Below, piece after piece: positions 27,266 through 35,392 of a DNA stretch of 35,392 bases (within the stretch, counting starts at the first letter, position 1; each line of letters opens with the position of its first letter). The notes under the pieces are model-generated. The model searched no databases. It was given only the letters and a program-made list of their open reading frames with translations, and was not told the origin of the DNA. Source of the stretch: an uncultured Colwellia sp. (GTDB taxonomy: Bacteria > Pseudomonadota > Gammaproteobacteria > Enterobacterales > Alteromonadaceae). A program made the translations under genes and the position numbers. The stretch covers positions 1-35,392 of the forward strand of contig CAJXYE010000053.1 of NCBI GenBank assembly GCA_913063325.1, in the 5' to 3' direction.

Positions 27266-28519
27266 TTATTTTGCTGCTTTTGCTCGCTTAGCTTTTTTCT
27301 TCACTTGTTTTTTTGCTTTCGCTTTTTTCTGAGCGGTAGAAAGTTTAATTTTTGCTTTTTTATTTACCACACGTGATTCTTTATTTTGCGGTCGTAAATC
27401 TTGGATGAAACGGCGTGACAGACGCTCTTTTGTGTAACGCTCAATTTTGCCAATAACACCCATATCGTGGGCTTCAACTAAAGATATAGCAGTGCCCTTG
27501 TTGCCTGCACGGCCTGTGCGTCCAATACGGTGGATATAAATATCAACTTTACGTGGCATATCAAAATTAATGACATGAGTGATGTCGTCAATATCTAAAC
27601 CTCGAGCTGCAACATCAGTTGCCACTAATACTTTAACCTCGCCTCTTTTAAAGCGCGCAATGGCTTTATTACGCTTGTCTTGTGGCATTTTACCTTCTAG
27701 CCAAACACAAGGGAGTTCTTCTGCATACAGCTTTCCTGACAGGTACTGCACTGTTTCACGTTTATTCGCAAATACTACAGTGCGCTCAACGCCTTCTTGT
27801 TTCAGGGTATTAACCAGCATTTTTAGTTTATGGTCAGCGTTATCAGCTAAATGCAGCCATTGATGAATGACAGCTTTTTCTTTGCGTGATGGACTTGACT
27901 CTAAAAAGATAGGATCATCGAGAACTTCTTTGGCAAAACCTAATACACCAGCACCTTCTAAGGTTGCTGAAAACAACATGGTTTGTTTACGCCAGCGAGA
28001 TTCTGCAACAATACGGTTAATGGTTTCACTAAAACCAATATCAAGCATGCGATCAGCTTCATCTAAAATAAGAATTTCAATGTCGCGTGCATCAAATTGC
28101 TCATTTTCAATATATTCTAATAATCGACCAGGAGTTGCGACTAAAATATCCGTCGTTGTTGTTAATATATCAGCATGACTACCGTAGTTAACTCCACCAG
28201 TTATAACCCCCGTTTTTATTTTTGTCAGCTCGGTAAGTTGTTTACTATCTTCACCAATCTGTATCGCCAATTCACGAGTAGGCGTTAAAATTAATACCCT
28301 AGGAAAACCCGGTTGTGTGCGCGGATAGTCTAACAAGTGCTGAGCAACAGGTAATAAAAAGGCAGCAGTTTTACCCGTACCGGTAGGTGCAGATGCTAAT
28401 ATATCTTTGCCTACCATTGCTTCAGGGATTACAAGTTCTTGAATTGATGTAGGTTTGGTGTAACCAATTTTTTGGATACTGGCTAATAATTCTGAATCGA
28501 GATCGAATTGCTCAAACAT
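27266..28519 (-). CDS. srmB: DEAD-box RNA helicase SrmB
   Basis: ATP-dependent RNA helicase acting in large ribosomal subunit assembly, important in the cold. 417 residues (E. coli 444). Motifs in order: Q motif (TKPTSIQ), I SAPTGTGKTAA, Ia PTRELA, GG, Ib TPGRL, II DEAD (LILDEADRMLD), III SAT, IV VVFANK, V ATDVAARGLDID, VI HRIGRTGRAG. EGAGVLGFAKEVLDDP, IHQWLHLADNADHK and AISLVEAHD match SrmB over other DEAD proteins. The C-terminus is a lysine/alanine-rich basic tail (about 30 residues), as in SrmB, for RNA binding. Upstream is 240 bases of AT-rich DNA to fldB with no other gene. Confidence 0.93.
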   Translation of the reverse strand: MFEQFDLDSELLASIQKIGYTKPTSIQELVIPEAMVGKDILASAPTGTGKTAAFLLPVAQHLLDYPRTQPGFPRVLILTPTRELAIQIGEDSKQLTELTKIKTGVITGGVNYGSHADILTTTTDILVATPGRLLEYIENEQFDARDIEILILDEADRMLDIGFSETINRIVAESRWRKQTMLFSATLEGAGVLGFAKEVLDDPIFLESSPSRKEKAVIHQWLHLADNADHKLKMLVNTLKQEGVERTVVFANKRETVQYLSGKLYAEELPCVWLEGKMPQDKRNKAIARFKRGEVKVLVATDVAARGLDIDDITHVINFDMPRKVDIYIHRIGRTGRAGNKGTAISLVEAHDMGVIGKIERYTKERLSRRFIQDLRPQNKESRVVNKKAKIKLSTAQKKAKAKKQVKKKAKRAKAAK

Positions 28520-28760
28520 AGGGGATGGTTCACTAAGAGTTAATAAATATTAATATGTGGCAATTATAGTGGGTTTAGCCCTTGCTGTAACTATTTATTG
28601 CAAGAGCCATATAATTGACTGAATCAGAGACGCTTAAAGCTTATTAAGCTAAGTTTTAATGGTCTAAATGAGATAGATAACTTCAACCTTTTTATAAGAA
28701 AAAACAAAAAGTTGATATAAAGCAGTGAAGTGATAATTACATAGACAAACTGTTAATCAA

Positions 28761-29279
28761 CTACAGTAAATTACTGTATTCGAGTAATATTTGCTCACAC
28801 CAGGTATCTAAGCGTTCATCGGTTAAATTGTACTGGCTATCTTCATCTAATGATAAACCTACAAATTTGGTTTCATCACTAGTTAATGCTTTTGACGCGG
28901 TGAATTCATAACCTTGATTTGGCCAATAACCGATCACGGATGCACCTTGTGCCAGAACTTGTTCGTGTAACATACCTAGTGCATCTTGAAACCATTCGGT
29001 ATAACCCACTTGATCGCCCATACCATATAAAGCAATGATCTTATCTGAAAGATCTAATTGATTTATATCACTCCAAATAGACTCCCAATCTTCTTGTAGT
29101 TCACCATAATCCCAGGTTGAAATACCAAAGATAATAAAGTCATAGTCTAAGCACAGCGCTAATGGTTGATCTTTTATATTAATCATATCAACCAAGTCAG
29201 CACCCATGATTGCTTGAATTTTTTCTGCAACAATCTCGGTGTAACAAGTGGTTGAACCATAAAACAGACCAATTTTCAT
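28761..29279 (-). CDS. fldB: Flavodoxin FldB
   Basis: Small FMN electron carrier, 172 residues (E. coli FldB 173). The phosphate-binding loop GLFYGSTTCYTE is at the start, with STWDYGELQEDWE and the FMN-stacking ALYGMGDQVGYTEWF, then YWPNQGYEFTASKAL and the C-terminal QYNLTDERLDTWCEQIL, the last diagnostic of FldB over FldA. Cytoplasmic. In E. coli fldB lies divergent to xerD-dsbC-recJ; here dsbC-recJ follow but xerD is missing between, and a repeat element occupies the place. Confidence 0.94.
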   Translation of the reverse strand: MKIGLFYGSTTCYTEIVAEKIQAIMGADLVDMINIKDQPLALCLDYDFIIFGISTWDYGELQEDWESIWSDINQLDLSDKIIALYGMGDQVGYTEWFQDALGMLHEQVLAQGASVIGYWPNQGYEFTASKALTSDETKFVGLSLDEDSQYNLTDERLDTWCEQILLEYSNLL

Positions 29280-29455
29280 TATGCTATATCCAATTTAAAT
29301 GCGAGTAGATGAAGGTTTTACGAGATTTTAGCAAAAACATTTATCTTTGTTTACAAGTTAATTCAATATAGTGGCTATTTTAAGTTGCAAATAAGCTCTC
29401 ATGGCTGTAATTTCCTTGCTTATAACTAGGTCTATTCATATGAATACGACTATTA

Positions 29456-29720
29456 ATACCAAACGGATTAATTAATTGACCAATTTAGAGCTTCAATAGC
29501 GAGCTTAGAACAAACAAAATGAGTTAAACATAGTTTTTCTATATTTCATTCATTTTGTTATGTTATCAGTTTGCTACTGAACTCCCAAAGGGCGAGTTTA
29601 AAATGGTCTATATGCGGCGTTATTGATTTTGACAAGGGAGTAACCCTTCTCTTCAATCAATGCCTTGCCTCTAGACCTTTTAATTCTCGCTAAATGAACA
29701 ATAAATTTGTCCGATTGGTA
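29456..29720. repeat. MITE-like element, ATACCA type
   Basis: About 265 bp, from ATACCAAACGGATTAATTAA to TTTGTCCGATTGGTA. Inside: GCGAGTTTAAAATGG, GCGGCGTTATTGATTTTGA, and CAATCAATGCCTTGCCTC, the same order and strand as the L element at 4447. No ORF. The longest frame for dsbC begins inside it, which is why the true dsbC start is placed further right. With it, the 29280-29789 gap between fldB and dsbC has no other gene. Confidence 0.85.
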
Positions 29721-29789
29721 CAAGCCCATTATTATCGATTTATTACTTTCATCTACTTGAAAGTTGTTAGGACATTGTTAGGAATTATT

Positions 29790-30584
29790 ATGTTTAAAAA
29801 GTTCATTATTAGCGCTGTATTTTCGGCACTATCATTATCTTTGTTTTTACCCGACGCCAGTGCAGAGACACAAGCTAATGTACCTGCGACAATAGCCAAG
29901 CCAGCAAGTGATCCAACATTACTTGATGTTGATCTTTTAAAAGCAAAAATTAATAGTGCTTTGGGATTAACGGTTGTTAAAGTAGAAAAAACAGCTGTGT
30001 CAGGCATTGCTTTGCTTGTTACTGATCAAGGCTTGTTCTATGCCAGTTATAACGGTGAATTTTTTATACAAGGAAAAGTTTACAGCCTAGGCGAAAAAGT
30101 GACAGACATTGCTGAAGAGAGCTTAGCTAAAATTCGTCTTGAAGGACTGAAAACTTTTGAAGATGATATGATTATTTACAAAGCTGAAAATGAAAAGTAT
30201 GTAGTATCGGTTTTTACTGATATTACCTGTGGTTATTGCAGAAAAATGCATGAACAAATGGCCGATTACAATGCTCGTGGTATTACCTTTCGTTATTTAG
30301 CTTACCCACGTTCAGGCATTAAAGATCGAACTGGCAACTTAAGCCAAGGTTTCAAAGATTTACGTTCAGTATGGTGTAGTGAAGATACTGCAACAGCGCT
30401 AACTAGGGCTAAATCCGGCTCTGGCATCGCACATCGTATTTGTGAAGCACCTATTGAAGCACAGTTCAATTTCGGCCGCCAAATTGGTGTTAGTGGCACC
30501 CCAGCAATTATTTTATCAAATGGTATGATGATCCCGGGTTACCAACCACCAGCACAGTTAGAAGAGTTATTGAAAAATACTTAA
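29790..30584 (+). CDS. dsbC: Thiol:disulfide isomerase DsbC
   Basis: Periplasmic disulfide isomerase that corrects wrong disulfides and is kept reduced by DsbD. 264 residues from ATG 29790, chosen because TAGGA lies six bases before it and a typical signal peptide starts there (cleavage after SAE or ASA near residue 25). The open frame reaches 29694 inside a repeat element, which I regard as chance. N-terminal dimerisation domain, then thioredoxin-like domain with the active site CGYC (147-150), the second Cys pair in VWCSED and RICEAP, and the cis-proline loop GVSGTPAII. E. coli DsbC has 236 residues including its signal; this one has a longer linker after the signal peptide. Confidence 0.94.
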   Translation: MFKKFIISAVFSALSLSLFLPDASAETQANVPATIAKPASDPTLLDVDLLKAKINSALGLTVVKVEKTAVSGIALLVTDQGLFYASYNGEFFIQGKVYSLGEKVTDIAEESLAKIRLEGLKTFEDDMIIYKAENEKYVVSVFTDITCGYCRKMHEQMADYNARGITFRYLAYPRSGIKDRTGNLSQGFKDLRSVWCSEDTATALTRAKSGSGIAHRICEAPIEAQFNFGRQIGVSGTPAIILSNGMMIPGYQPPAQLEELLKNT

Positions 30585-30612
30585 TTATTTCTTAATACCG
30601 CGATAGAAACCT

Positions 30613-30650
30613 AAAAAAGTACTTGCTGATTTTCACCAAGTACTTTTTTT
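30613..30650 (+). terminator. Rho-independent terminator between dsbC and recJ
   Basis: Perfect 13-bp stem AAAAAAGTACTTG (30613-30625) with CAAGTACTTTTTT (30637-30649), 11-base loop, ending in a T run. 29 bases past the dsbC stop, so recJ should rely on its own promoter or on readthrough. Confidence 0.88.
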
Positions 30651-30711
30651 ATGTTTAAAATCATAAAGCCTCACCATAAAACGTTTAGCCATAAAACAGC
30701 GAGCAAGTAAC

Positions 30712-32475
30712 ATGAGTAAAAAAATAATTCGTCGAGAGCAAGTATCTACAACACACTTACCTGATAGTTTACCTGAGATAATAAAACAAATTTATGCCAC
30801 TCGAGGCATGCAATCGGCACAAGAGCTTGAGCTTAACGTTGCTCGTTTGCAAGGTATGGTTGATGAAACTGCGCTGATGGGTATGGATAAAGCATGTCAG
30901 TTACTCCATGACGCACTCGTCAATAAAGTACGTATTATCATTGTTGGTGATTTTGATGCCGATGGCGCTACTAGTACCGCTTTAATGATGATTGCGCTAA
31001 GTTTATTTGGTAGTAATAATCATGACTTTATCGTGCCAAACCGTTTTGAATATGGCTACGGGCTAACACCTGAAATTGTTGATATTGCAGCCCAGCAACA
31101 TGCACAAATGTTAATCACAGTTGATAACGGCATAAGTTGTATTGCAGGTGTTAAACGAGCAAAAGATTTAGGTATGCAAGTTATTGTTACTGACCATCAT
31201 TTACCAGGGCACTCTTTACCTATTGCCGATGCTATTGTTAACCCTAATCAGCACGGCTGCAACTTCCCAAGTAAAGCCCTTGCCGGTGTGGGGGTGGCTT
31301 TCTACCTAATGTTAGCCTTAAGAAAATATTGTCGAGAGCATAACTTTTTTGCAGAGCAAGGTATTAGTGAACCTAATATTGCCCAGCTATTAGATTTAGT
31401 GGCTTTAGGTACTGTTGCTGATGTGGTTTCACTTGATGCCAATAATCGAATTTTAGTCGCCCAAGGATTAAAGCGTATTCGTGCGGGACAAACTAGGCCC
31501 GGTATTCAGGCGTTAATCGAAATTGCCAATAAAAATCAACAAAGGCTCGTTGCCAGTGACTTTGGTTTTGCCTTAGGTCCACGCATTAATGCCGCTGGGC
31601 GATTAGATGATATGTCGTACGGCATCAATTGCTTACTTGCTCAGGACTTATCGAGTGCGCGTGTCATGGCGGCAGAGCTTGACGACTTAAATAAAGCACG
31701 TCGAGAAATAGAGCAGGGCATGCAACAAGAAGCTGAGCGAGTACTTACCTCACTCAATTTTGATGAAGATAATTTACCTAACGCCATTTCACTTTTTCAA
31801 GCTGATTGGCATCAAGGCGTTATTGGTATTGTTGCTGGACGTTTAAAAGAGAAATTTCATCGACCTTGTATTGTTTTTGCTAAAGCAAAAGAAGCGGATA
31901 ATGATAGCGAAAATGCTGAAATTAAAGGCTCTGCACGATCAATTCCAGGTTTACATATACGCGATTTACTCGAGCATATTGATAGCCAAAATCCGGGATT
32001 GATTCTTAAGTTCGGTGGTCATGCTATGGCGGCTGGTTTATCGGTTACACAAAAAGATTTTGCTCAATTTCAGCAGCAGTTTAATACACTAGCAGGAAAA
32101 TGGCTTAAACCCGAAGATTTAGACAGTATTATTCTCTCTGATGGCGAACTTAGTTCAGATTTACTTACGCTTGAATTTGCCGAGCAATTACGAGAAGCGG
32201 GTCCATGGGGGCAAAACTTCACTGAGCCATTATTTGACGATACGTTTACTCTCGTGCAGCAGCGAATTGTTGGTGAAAAGCATTTAAAAATAGTCGTGCA
32301 AAAAGACAGTGCACAAGGTCAACACGTTTTTGATGGCATTGCCTTTAATGTTGATGTTAAAACCTGGCCTAATGCACAAGCGAAACAAGTTCATCTTGCG
32401 TATCGCCTCGATGTTAATGAGTTTCGTGGTAAGCGCACAGTTCAATTAATGATTGAAGATATTCGTACCGCTTAG
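30712..32475 (+). CDS. recJ: Single-strand-specific exonuclease RecJ
   Basis: 5'-3' single-stranded DNA exonuclease in recombination and mismatch and base excision repair. 587 residues (E. coli 577). DHH-family motifs are all present: VGDFDADGATSTAL (motif I with D residues), TVDNGIS (motif II), VTDHHLPG (DHH), VALGTVADVV, and in the DHHA1 half SARSIPGLHIRDLL and FGGHAMAAGLS. The C-terminal OB-like domain contains FRGKRTVQLMIEDI. Mn/Mg ligands D and H are intact. It follows dsbC as in E. coli. Confidence 0.96.
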   Translation: MSKKIIRREQVSTTHLPDSLPEIIKQIYATRGMQSAQELELNVARLQGMVDETALMGMDKACQLLHDALVNKVRIIIVGDFDADGATSTALMMIALSLFGSNNHDFIVPNRFEYGYGLTPEIVDIAAQQHAQMLITVDNGISCIAGVKRAKDLGMQVIVTDHHLPGHSLPIADAIVNPNQHGCNFPSKALAGVGVAFYLMLALRKYCREHNFFAEQGISEPNIAQLLDLVALGTVADVVSLDANNRILVAQGLKRIRAGQTRPGIQALIEIANKNQQRLVASDFGFALGPRINAAGRLDDMSYGINCLLAQDLSSARVMAAELDDLNKARREIEQGMQQEAERVLTSLNFDEDNLPNAISLFQADWHQGVIGIVAGRLKEKFHRPCIVFAKAKEADNDSENAEIKGSARSIPGLHIRDLLEHIDSQNPGLILKFGGHAMAAGLSVTQKDFAQFQQQFNTLAGKWLKPEDLDSIILSDGELSSDLLTLEFAEQLREAGPWGQNFTEPLFDDTFTLVQQRIVGEKHLKIVVQKDSAQGQHVFDGIAFNVDVKTWPNAQAKQVHLAYRLDVNEFRGKRTVQLMIEDIRTA

Positions 32476-32481
32476 CGCTGA

Positions 32482-32746
32482 ATACCATTCCATCTAAGAA
32501 AGTGATCGCTTAGCGAGAATTTAAAGGTTTAGAGGCAAGGCATTGATTGCCAAGAATAGTTATTCTATTGTTTAAATCAATAACGCAGCATATAAGCCTT
32601 TAAAACTAGCCCTTCGGGAACGCATTGGCATCATGATAAATGCACAAAATTTGTTTGATGTAGAATAACTATATCAACACATATTTTGCTTTTTCTCATA
32701 TCGCCAATGCAGTTCTAAGTGGTCACTTCTTTAGATGGATTGGTAT
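32482..32746. repeat. MITE-like element, ATACCA type, reversed
   Basis: Ends ATACCATTCCATCTAAGA and TCTTTAGATGGATTGGTAT form a strong inverted repeat of about 24 bp. The core reads as the reverse complement of the other members (GCGAGAATTTAAAGG, GGCAAGGCATTGATTG, AATCAATAACGCAGC), so this copy is inserted in the other orientation. GA flanks the left end and TA the right. No ORF; it fills the gap between recJ and the permease gene. Confidence 0.88.
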
Positions 32747-32762
32747 TACTAAGGACTTATCG

Positions 32763-33485
32763 ATGGAACAAGTACTGTTCACCATCCCATTAACTAAACT
32801 TGCCATCGCTTTTATACCTGTGCTATTCGTGCTGGTTATATTAGCTTGCTGGTCGTTGCCGCAAAAGCGAACCTGGCATGCATTGGTTCGCATGTTAGTG
32901 CAGTTATTATTGGTGGGTTATGTTTTAAGTTACATTTTTGAAAGTGACAATGCATGGATTATCGGCTCCTTATTACTTGTTATGGTCATTTTTTCAAGTT
33001 GGATTGCTTTAAATAATATAGAATCACCAAAAAAATCTCTTTTTAATAGCGCTTTCTGGGCGATATTTATCAGTAGTTTTCTTGTTTTATTGGTGATTAC
33101 ACAAGGCGTATTGAATCTCACCCCTTGGCATCAAGCTCAAACACTCGTACCTCTTGCCGGTATGGTTTTCGCCAATGGTATGAATAGCGTGAGTTTATGC
33201 GGTGAACGTTTTTTTGCAGAGGTTTATCGAGGAGAAAATTACCTGACTGCACGTAATATTGCATTTAAAGCGTCTATGATCCCCAATATCAATGCTTTGT
33301 TTGCTGTTGGTATTGTTTCGTTACCCGGGATGATGACAGGGCAAATTCTTGCTGGCGTTTCACCTTTTATCGCGGCTCGCTATCAAATTATGGTGATGTG
33401 CATGGTCTTTGCTTCAGCAGGGATAGCATCAGCAATTTTTTTAATTTTTCATAGAGAAAATCTATTCATTTCAAAGAATCAATAA
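32763..33485 (+). CDS. fetB: FetB-like ABC permease (UPF0014)
   Basis: 240 residues with about seven hydrophobic segments and the family stretch LVPLAGMVFANGMNSVSLCGERFFAEV, followed by NIAFKASMIPNINALFAVGIVSLPGMMTGQILAGVSP, typical of UPF0014/FetB. In E. coli FetB is the membrane part of the FetAB iron exporter and its ATPase FetA is the adjacent gene. No ABC ATPase lies next to it here, since recJ and a repeat element precede and a small unrelated gene follows. The protein itself looks complete. The ATG has only a weak upstream site (AAGGAC, ten bases away). Confidence 0.88.
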   Translation: MEQVLFTIPLTKLAIAFIPVLFVLVILACWSLPQKRTWHALVRMLVQLLLVGYVLSYIFESDNAWIIGSLLLVMVIFSSWIALNNIESPKKSLFNSAFWAIFISSFLVLLVITQGVLNLTPWHQAQTLVPLAGMVFANGMNSVSLCGERFFAEVYRGENYLTARNIAFKASMIPNINALFAVGIVSLPGMMTGQILAGVSPFIAARYQIMVMCMVFASAGIASAIFLIFHRENLFISKNQ

Positions 33486-33638
33486 AAAACACAAGATAGT
33501 CTGATAAGAAATAGAACCGAAAACTTCGGGGCACACTATGATTATTGATTTGAGGTGAAAAATCTAGGGATCTTGTTCGTTGAACCGAAAATAACTAATC
33601 GCATATTAAGCTAACTTTAAGGTATTATTGGCATTCAA

Positions 33639-33887
33639 TTAATTAAATAAACTTGAAATGAATTGAAATTCATTTTGCTCTAACAAGGGGGCTTGTACCT
33701 CAGTAATCTTTCCATAGTTATTATCGCAATTCTGCGGAACTACTTGATTAGATAATAATGCAAAGGCTTTTTGTTCGCTCAGACCTGTAAGTTGGCTGAT
33801 TTTAGTTAATGCATCACTAACAATAAGGTTTACGACATCTTCATTAGATAATTGGATATCTGCTTTGGGAACTATTTTAGTAAACAT
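33639..33887 (-). CDS. Small protein of unknown function
   Basis: 82 residues from ATG 33887, which has GGGAG seven bases upstream; the frame also runs 13 residues further to 33926, without such a site. The sequence FTKIVPKADIQLSNEDVVNLIVSDALTK..LTGLSEQKAFALLSNQ is helical and mixed charge with no signal peptide. The QLTGLSEQKAFALLS motif is reminiscent of a helical DNA- or protein-binding segment, without a match I can name. Convergent with fetB across 153 bases. Confidence 0.6.
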   Translation of the reverse strand: MFTKIVPKADIQLSNEDVVNLIVSDALTKISQLTGLSEQKAFALLSNQVVPQNCDNNYGKITEVQAPLLEQNEFQFISSLFN

Positions 33888-34232
33888 TTTATTCTCCCAA
33901 TTGTTCATTAGGGCAGGTTTTATCAAATATTGTGAAGTATTTTAGCTCAAGAGTGCATTTAAACTAGCCCTTTTGCGTATCGAAATGTTGTGTTTTGTTA
34001 ACAGAAAGCAATGCGTATTAATCGCTTTATACAGAGTAGAGTCTGGAGAATGTGATATGTTTCACCGGCTTTATTCTATAAGCCGGCAAGTGCAAGTGCA
34101 AGTGAATTTGAATTACTACTTGATCAGAATATGGACGTTGTTAATAAATAACAGATACTTTTTCGCAACTTAGTGCCGACTCTAACTCATACTTGAAGGA
34201 GTTAAATCGGCTTAATAAGTAAATAAAATTTG
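33888..34232. other. Intergenic gap with hairpins and a short tandem repeat
   Basis: 345 bases without a supported gene. Contains the hairpin CCGGCTT (34065-34071) with AAGCCGG (34080-34086), directly followed by three CAAGTG units (34087-34104), and near 34172-34208 an imperfect hairpin (GCCGA...TCGGC outer, TAACTC...GAGTTA inner) that may terminate rimI on the minus strand though it lacks a clear T tract. A 66-codon frame here is not convincing. Confidence 0.45.
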
Positions 34233-34733
34233 TTAATAAGAGCGTGACATAACGATGGCATCTTCATAACCAAAGCCTGAGCTACTAGGATAATAGCCGG
34301 TACGACGGTCAATTTCGATAAAACCTGCATTCATATAGAGCATTTGAGCAGCGATGTTTTTTGCCCTAACTTCTAGAAAAATTTTAGTCGCACCTAGCTT
34401 TTTTGCGTGAGTTAAAAATTGATTAAGTAATACCTTTCCGTATCCTTTACCTTGCTTGGTTGGTATGACACAAATGTCCATCAGTGTTGCTTCACCAGCG
34501 ACATACTCACCAATATAAAAACCAATACCTTGTTCGCAAGATTCATCCTTTTCTATCACTTGAAGAAACTCACCCAGCTTTTCTCCAAAATAACGACCAC
34601 CGATACAACTTAAAAATGTTTTCTCACTCCAAGGGTGTGAGTGACAGGCAAGCTCAATGGGCATTAACTTATCAACATCGGTACGTTCTATTGCAGTAAA
34701 GTGCTGTGTGTCAGGTTTTGATGTATTACTCAT
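34233..34733 (-). CDS. rimI: Ribosomal protein S18-alanine N-acetyltransferase RimI
   Basis: GNAT acetyltransferase that acetylates the N-terminal alanine of ribosomal protein S18. 166 residues (E. coli 148), with a slightly longer N-terminal tail before HFTAIERTDVDKLMPIELACHSHPWSEKTF. The acetyl-CoA site is VIPTKQGKGYGKVLL (Q/RxxGxG/A), then LEVRAKNIAAQMLYMNAGFIEIDRRTGYYP, typical of RimI. It starts 13 bases after holD, on the same strand; holD-rimI is a conserved pair in gammaproteobacteria. Confidence 0.92.
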   Translation of the reverse strand: MSNTSKPDTQHFTAIERTDVDKLMPIELACHSHPWSEKTFLSCIGGRYFGEKLGEFLQVIEKDESCEQGIGFYIGEYVAGEATLMDICVIPTKQGKGYGKVLLNQFLTHAKKLGATKIFLEVRAKNIAAQMLYMNAGFIEIDRRTGYYPSSSGFGYEDAIVMSRSY

Positions 34734-34746
34734 TGTGTTTGCCTAG

Positions 34747-35124
34747 TTATTGTATTTGCTTAGTCAGTAATTGCCATAATTGCTTTTTAAGTACAGGTGA
34801 CTTTGATATTTCGGTGATAGAAGGGGTGAATAATTGTTGTTCAAGCCATTGTATTTCATTAGTCGATGATTTTTCGGTGAAATACCAGTTAAATAACCCT
34901 AAATTTAAGTGATCACTTTGATGATTAATTTCACCAATACTCAAACCTGCCGCTAATACAATATCATTGAACAGCTGCTGGCTAGCTAAGTCCTTTAAAT
35001 CAATATTAAGATAACCTTTGGGCTGAGTTGCTATTTTATCACTTGGAGTTCCAGAGGTACGATGCTGCCATAGGGTAATGCCCATTTCAGTGAGTTGCTC
35101 AAATTGATGTTGATTAATACTCAT
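34747..35124 (-). CDS. holD: DNA polymerase III psi subunit HolD
   Basis: Clamp-loader-associated psi subunit, which with chi links the replicase to SSB. 125 residues (E. coli 137). The N-terminal QFEQLTEMGITLWQHRTSGTP matches the chi-binding opening LQQLGITQWxLRRPG of E. coli HolD; the rest is weakly conserved, as usual. LFNWYF and the closing ITEISKSPVLKKQLWQLL correspond to the C-terminal block. Position directly before rimI supports the call. Confidence 0.87.
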   Translation of the reverse strand: MSINQHQFEQLTEMGITLWQHRTSGTPSDKIATQPKGYLNIDLKDLASQQLFNDIVLAAGLSIGEINHQSDHLNLGLFNWYFTEKSSTNEIQWLEQQLFTPSITEISKSPVLKKQLWQLLTKQIQ

Positions 35125-35298
35125 CAGCTCTTAGATTTCAGGTTAGATTTAAGGTTGGATATAATGACAGAATTAGTTGCCAACGAAAAGCAGATAAATT
35201 AATACTAACTAATAAGAAGTTATTTATGAATTATTTTGGATTGTATAGGTTTTCGTAGGATTTTCATTTGGATTTTACTAGATTACTTGCTCAGAACA

Positions 35299-35320
35299 TT
35301 TTTATCTATAAAGATAAAAA
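35299..35320 (-). terminator. Hairpin after the tRNA gene
   Basis: TTTTTATC (35299-35306) pairs with GATAAAAA (35313-35320) around a 6-base loop, directly next to the tRNA 3' CCA on the minus strand. AT-only stem and poor T tract, so it may be a processing or weak termination signal. Confidence 0.5.
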
Positions 35321-35392
35321 TGGCAGGGGTGGAGAGACTCGAACTCCCAACCATCGGTTTTGGAGACCGCTGTTCTACCAATTGGAACTACA
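35321..35392 (-). tRNA. tRNA-Trp (CCA anticodon), 5' end cut by window
   Basis: Minus strand reads TGTAGTTCCAATTGGTAGAA, then the anticodon arm CGGTCTCCAAAACCG with anticodon CCA, GGGAGTTCGAGTCTCTCC (T arm) and CACCCCTGCCA (acceptor and encoded CCA). It closely matches E. coli tRNA-Trp. About five bases of the 5' acceptor arm (expected AGGGG) lie outside the window. An intact CCA is encoded. Confidence 0.93.

Noticed and set aside
29694..29789. Longer N-terminus for dsbC
   Set aside because: The extra 32 residues are encoded partly by a repeat element, precede a typical signal peptide and have no ribosome-binding site, whereas ATG 29790 has TAGGA in the right place.
33973..34173. 66-codon frame in the rimI-side gap
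   Set aside because: No ribosome-binding site, spans a hairpin and a tandem repeat, unconvincing composition.
34706..34912. Plus-strand frame across the holD-rimI junction
   Set aside because: Antisense to two recognised genes in their conserved order; cysteine- and serine-rich composition is a shadow effect.

Overview
The window is a stretch of gammaproteobacterial chromosome. AT-rich codon use, the gene order barA-rlmD-relA-mazG-pyrG-eno and protein sequences like those of marine Alteromonadales suggest a Colwellia-like psychrophile. The genus is inferred from memory of these families and was not searched. Most of the window is housekeeping DNA on both strands, without phage, CRISPR or an autonomous transposase gene.

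Layout. 1-6152: two nearly identical 1.58-kb copies of a unit carrying pdxJ and a small 84-residue ORF. Between them lie a small acidic protein gene, pdxH, a periplasmic solute-binding protein gene and an M48 lipoprotein protease gene. 6154-15175: barA (minus), then rlmD-relA-mazG-TrmH-like methyltransferase-DUF454 (plus). 15305-19391: a DUF4202 gene (minus), then pyrG and eno. 19600-21869: minus-strand alpha/beta hydrolase, a 56-residue DUF3545-type gene and transaldolase. 22401-25574: yaaA and a TIGR03546/TIGR03545 envelope pair. 25861-29279 (minus): a porin, srmB and fldB. 29790-33485 (plus): dsbC, recJ and a FetB-like permease. 33639-35392 (minus): a small unknown gene, rimI, holD and a tRNA-Trp cut by the window end.

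The most striking feature is a set of about a dozen short imperfect inverted-repeat elements (60-270 bp, MITE-like) in the intergenic spaces. One group has termini of the type ATACCA...TGGTAT, the other TATACCC...GGGTATA, yet long members of both share a related palindromic core. The duplicated pdxJ unit lies between two such elements whose outer ends form an inverted pair, so the block looks like a transposase-less cassette carrying a vitamin B6 biosynthesis gene. Copy 2 ends one base before the barA stop codon. The only three differences I found between the copies are in the flanking repeat elements; the pdxJ and 84-residue coding parts are identical.

How the genes work together: PdxJ makes pyridoxine 5'-phosphate and PdxH oxidises it to PLP, so two successive steps of the pathway are interleaved here. 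BarA (phosphorelay), RelA ((p)ppGpp) and MazG (NTP clean-up) form a stress and nucleotide block next to pyrG. DsbC, the M48 protease, the TIGR03545/6 pair and the porin are envelope functions.
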